Origin: Ruixingdingia sedimenti
GTDB lineage: Bacteria > Pseudomonadota > Alphaproteobacteria > Rhodobacterales > Rhodobacteraceae
DNA: 16,553 bases
Direction of reading: 5' to 3'
NCBI RefSeq assembly: GCF_031432425.1
Contig: NZ_JAVKPH010000050.1
Location: forward strand, 1-16,553
Made by a program: the position numbers and the translations under genes. Below, piece by piece: positions 15,303-16,553 of the stretch; within the stretch, counting starts at the first letter, position 1; each line of letters begins with the position of its first letter. The notes under the pieces were generated by a model. That model did no database searches, was not told where the DNA came from, and saw only the letters and a program-made list of their open reading frames with translations.

Positions 15303-15330
15303 ATGGGGGGAATCGGCAGGAGGACAGGCG

Positions 15331-15747
15331 ATGACCATACCCCCGCAGGACGGCGCGCTGGAAAGCGCGCTCTACGCCGAGGATCTGGAGGCCGCGGCGG
15401 CCTTCTGGACCGGCATCATGGGCCTGCCCGAAATCGGCCGGGCGCCGGGGCGGCATGTGTTCTTCCGCCTGCCGGGCGGCGTGCTGCTGGTCTTCAACCC
15501 CCGGGCCACGATCACCCCGCCCGCCCCCGACGCCCGGCTGCCGGTCCCCCCGCATGGCGCAACCGGCCCGGGGCATTTCTGCCTCGCCGTGCAGGGCGCG
15601 CATCTGGACGGCTGGCGCCGGCACCTGGAAACCGCCGGGGTGGCGATCGAGGCCGATTTCCACTGGCCGCAAGGCGGGCGGTCGATCTATTTCCGCGATC
15701 CGGCGGGGAACTCCATCGAACTGGCGGAACCGCGGATCTGGGGGTGA
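15331..15747 (+). CDS. VOC-family (glyoxalase/dioxygenase-like) protein
   Basis: A 138-residue protein with the paired beta-alpha-beta-beta-beta modules of the vicinal oxygen chelate fold. The first is SALYAEDLEAAAAFWTGIMG (12-31), the second GHFCLAVQG through RSIYFRDPAGNSIELAEP (81-134). H82 and E130 occupy usual metal-ligand positions in the second module; the first module lacks the usual His at its opening strand (ALY), so metal binding may differ. AGGAGG seven bases before the ATG at 15331 fixes the start; an in-frame ATG 36 bases earlier has no ribosome binding site. Such proteins include glyoxalases, thiol transferases and resistance proteins; the reaction here is unknown. It follows a terminator and probably has its own promoter. 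Confidence 0.88.
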   Translation: MTIPPQDGALESALYAEDLEAAAAFWTGIMGLPEIGRAPGRHVFFRLPGGVLLVFNPRATITPPAPDARLPVPPHGATGPGHFCLAVQGAHLDGWRRHLETAGVAIEADFHWPQGGRSIYFRDPAGNSIELAEPRIWG

Positions 15748-15796
15748 GGGGGGGCGACATGCCGGCCGGTGCCGTGCAGGCCCGGTCCGAATGCCT

Positions 15797-15812
15797 GCGG
15801 GGACGCCCCCGC
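15797..15812. terminator. Hairpin between convergent genes
   Basis: GCGGGG (15797-15802) and CCCCGC (15807-15812) form a perfect six-pair stem with an ACGC loop in the gap between the VOC and ankyrin stops. It could serve both strands. Confidence 0.4.
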
Positions 15813-15820
15813 GTTGCGGG

Positions 15821-16402
15821 CTAAACGGCCGCTGGCGGTTCGGGCGTATTCTCCCTTGCCGCCCGCAGGATCGCATGCACATCCCACCGCTTTCGGAACG
15901 CGGCCTGCCCGGCGGGCGTCCGCGGGGTGTAGTCGTGCGAGACGGCATGCGGATCGGCCCCGCGCGCCAGAAGATGGGCGACAACCGCGGGTGAGGACCC
16001 TTCCGCGGCGACATGCAAAAGCGTCACATCCAGCGTCATGCGCTGGTTGATGTCGGCCCCCGCATCCAGCAACATGTCGATGAGGCGGATGGTGAACGCA
16101 GCGGCCTCGTCCGGCGGCAGCCTGCAATCCATTTCCATCTGCAACGCGGATTTCAGCGCGGTGAACCCGTCGGCCTCGATATAGGTGACGTCTGGCTTCC
16201 TGCCCAGAACCCATGCCACCGAGGTCAGGTTTCCGGTATGGATAGCCGTCGTCAGCCAATGCAGGCCGTGCCAGCCGTCCAATCCGCAGGGAAAGGAGCT
16301 GAGGTGAGTGAGTTCTTCCAGCCGCTCGACATCACCGGCTTCCAGCGCATCCCAAGTGGTTTCGTAAATGCGGATGGCATGGTTTTCGCGTGATCCGAAC
16401 AT
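15821..16402 (-). CDS. Ankyrin-repeat protein
   Basis: From the ATG at 16402 this encodes 193 residues. Ankyrin-type helix pairs are visible: TTWDALEAGDVERLEELTHL (15-34), a divergent unit near 44-76 (TAIHTGNLTSVAWVLGRKPD), FTALKSAL with LIDMLLDAGADINQ (80-120), and TLLHVAAEGSSPAVVAHLLA followed by RGADPHAV (127-154). Ankyrin repeats bind proteins; in bacteria such proteins include toxin-neutralising partners, but no partner is visible here. I chose this start because GAGGG lies about ten bases upstream and the repeats begin soon after. In-frame ATGs at 16444 and 16525 lack ribosome binding sites, yet the frame looks coding up to the window edge, so the protein may be longer. Codon use seems less GC-extreme than its neighbours, by eye. 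Confidence 0.8.
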   Translation of the reverse strand: MFGSRENHAIRIYETTWDALEAGDVERLEELTHLSSFPCGLDGWHGLHWLTTAIHTGNLTSVAWVLGRKPDVTYIEADGFTALKSALQMEMDCRLPPDEAAAFTIRLIDMLLDAGADINQRMTLDVTLLHVAAEGSSPAVVAHLLARGADPHAVSHDYTPRTPAGQAAFRKRWDVHAILRAARENTPEPPAAV

Positions 16403-16553
16403 GATGGGCGTCCCTCTGTGGCCCCCGAATTCGACGCCTTTCATCACGGGAATCGAGCCGAAGTTGGGCAGGCACCTGTTGGGGGGTACCAGCTTTGTCC
16501 ACGCGACCCACTTCCAGAAGGTCATCCAGAAGTCTTTGAAAGCGCAGCGGAAA
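16403..16553 (-). other. Open, coding-like frame upstream of the ankyrin gene
   Basis: The ankyrin frame continues without a stop to the right edge, and nearly all of its codons here end in G or C, unlike the other two minus-strand frames. It reads as an aromatic-rich segment (KDFWMTFWKWVAWTKLV) followed by VEFGGHRGTPIM. It may be the N-terminal part of a longer ankyrin protein, or another domain fused to it. No family was recognised. Confidence 0.45.

Overview
The window is very GC-rich and its coding frames strongly prefer G or C at the third codon position. Gene content (a MoxR/DUF58/DUF4159 cluster divergent from a DUF1285 gene, a HisJQMP-type amino-acid ABC importer with a glutamine-synthetase-like ligase, and an RTX protein tail) fits an alphaproteobacterium, most likely of the Rhodobacteraceae. 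This placement is inferred from gene content and style, not from a marker gene.

Layout. (1) 1-600, plus strand: the last codons of an unknown gene, then the RTX repeat and C-terminal export region of a secreted calcium-binding protein that lacks a visible N-terminal part. (2) 602-7306, minus strand: four genes read right to left, moxR-type AAA+ ATPase, DUF58 protein, a large BatA-N/DUF4159 membrane protein, and a VWA/glutamine-amidotransferase-like membrane protein. All are joined by stop/start overlaps of 1-4 bases, so they form one translationally coupled operon. (3) 7307-7390: a short divergent promoter region with two perfect small palindromes, serving moxR and the DUF1285 gene. (4) 7391-8624, plus strand: DUF1285 protein and a TerB-like protein, the latter possibly leaderless. 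(5) 8678-13430, plus strand: a five-gene operon of ABC ATPase, periplasmic binding protein, two permeases and a glutamine-synthetase-family gamma-glutamyl ligase. It has a candidate sigma-54 promoter in front and a strong hairpin between the binding-protein and permease genes. (6) 13511-15747, plus strand: a membrane protein with a Gly/Met-rich tail, an extended-SDR NAD-dependent epimerase/dehydratase-like protein, a strong terminator hairpin, and a small VOC/glyoxalase-like protein. (7) 15821-16553, minus strand: an ankyrin-repeat protein whose frame stays open, with coding-like composition, to the right edge.

How the genes work together. The MoxR cluster looks like an envelope-associated Bat-type system: a cytoplasmic AAA+ chaperone acts with VWA-fold partners, two of which are anchored in the membrane. 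The 8750-13430 operon couples import of an amino-acid-like solute directly to an ATP-dependent gamma-glutamylation; the ligase start overlaps the last permease stop. The substrate is not identifiable from sequence. No tRNA, rRNA, CRISPR array or insertion sequence was seen. The least conventional parts are the two ends (orphan RTX tail; ankyrin frame running off the edge) and the transporter-ligase operon with its regulatory signals.
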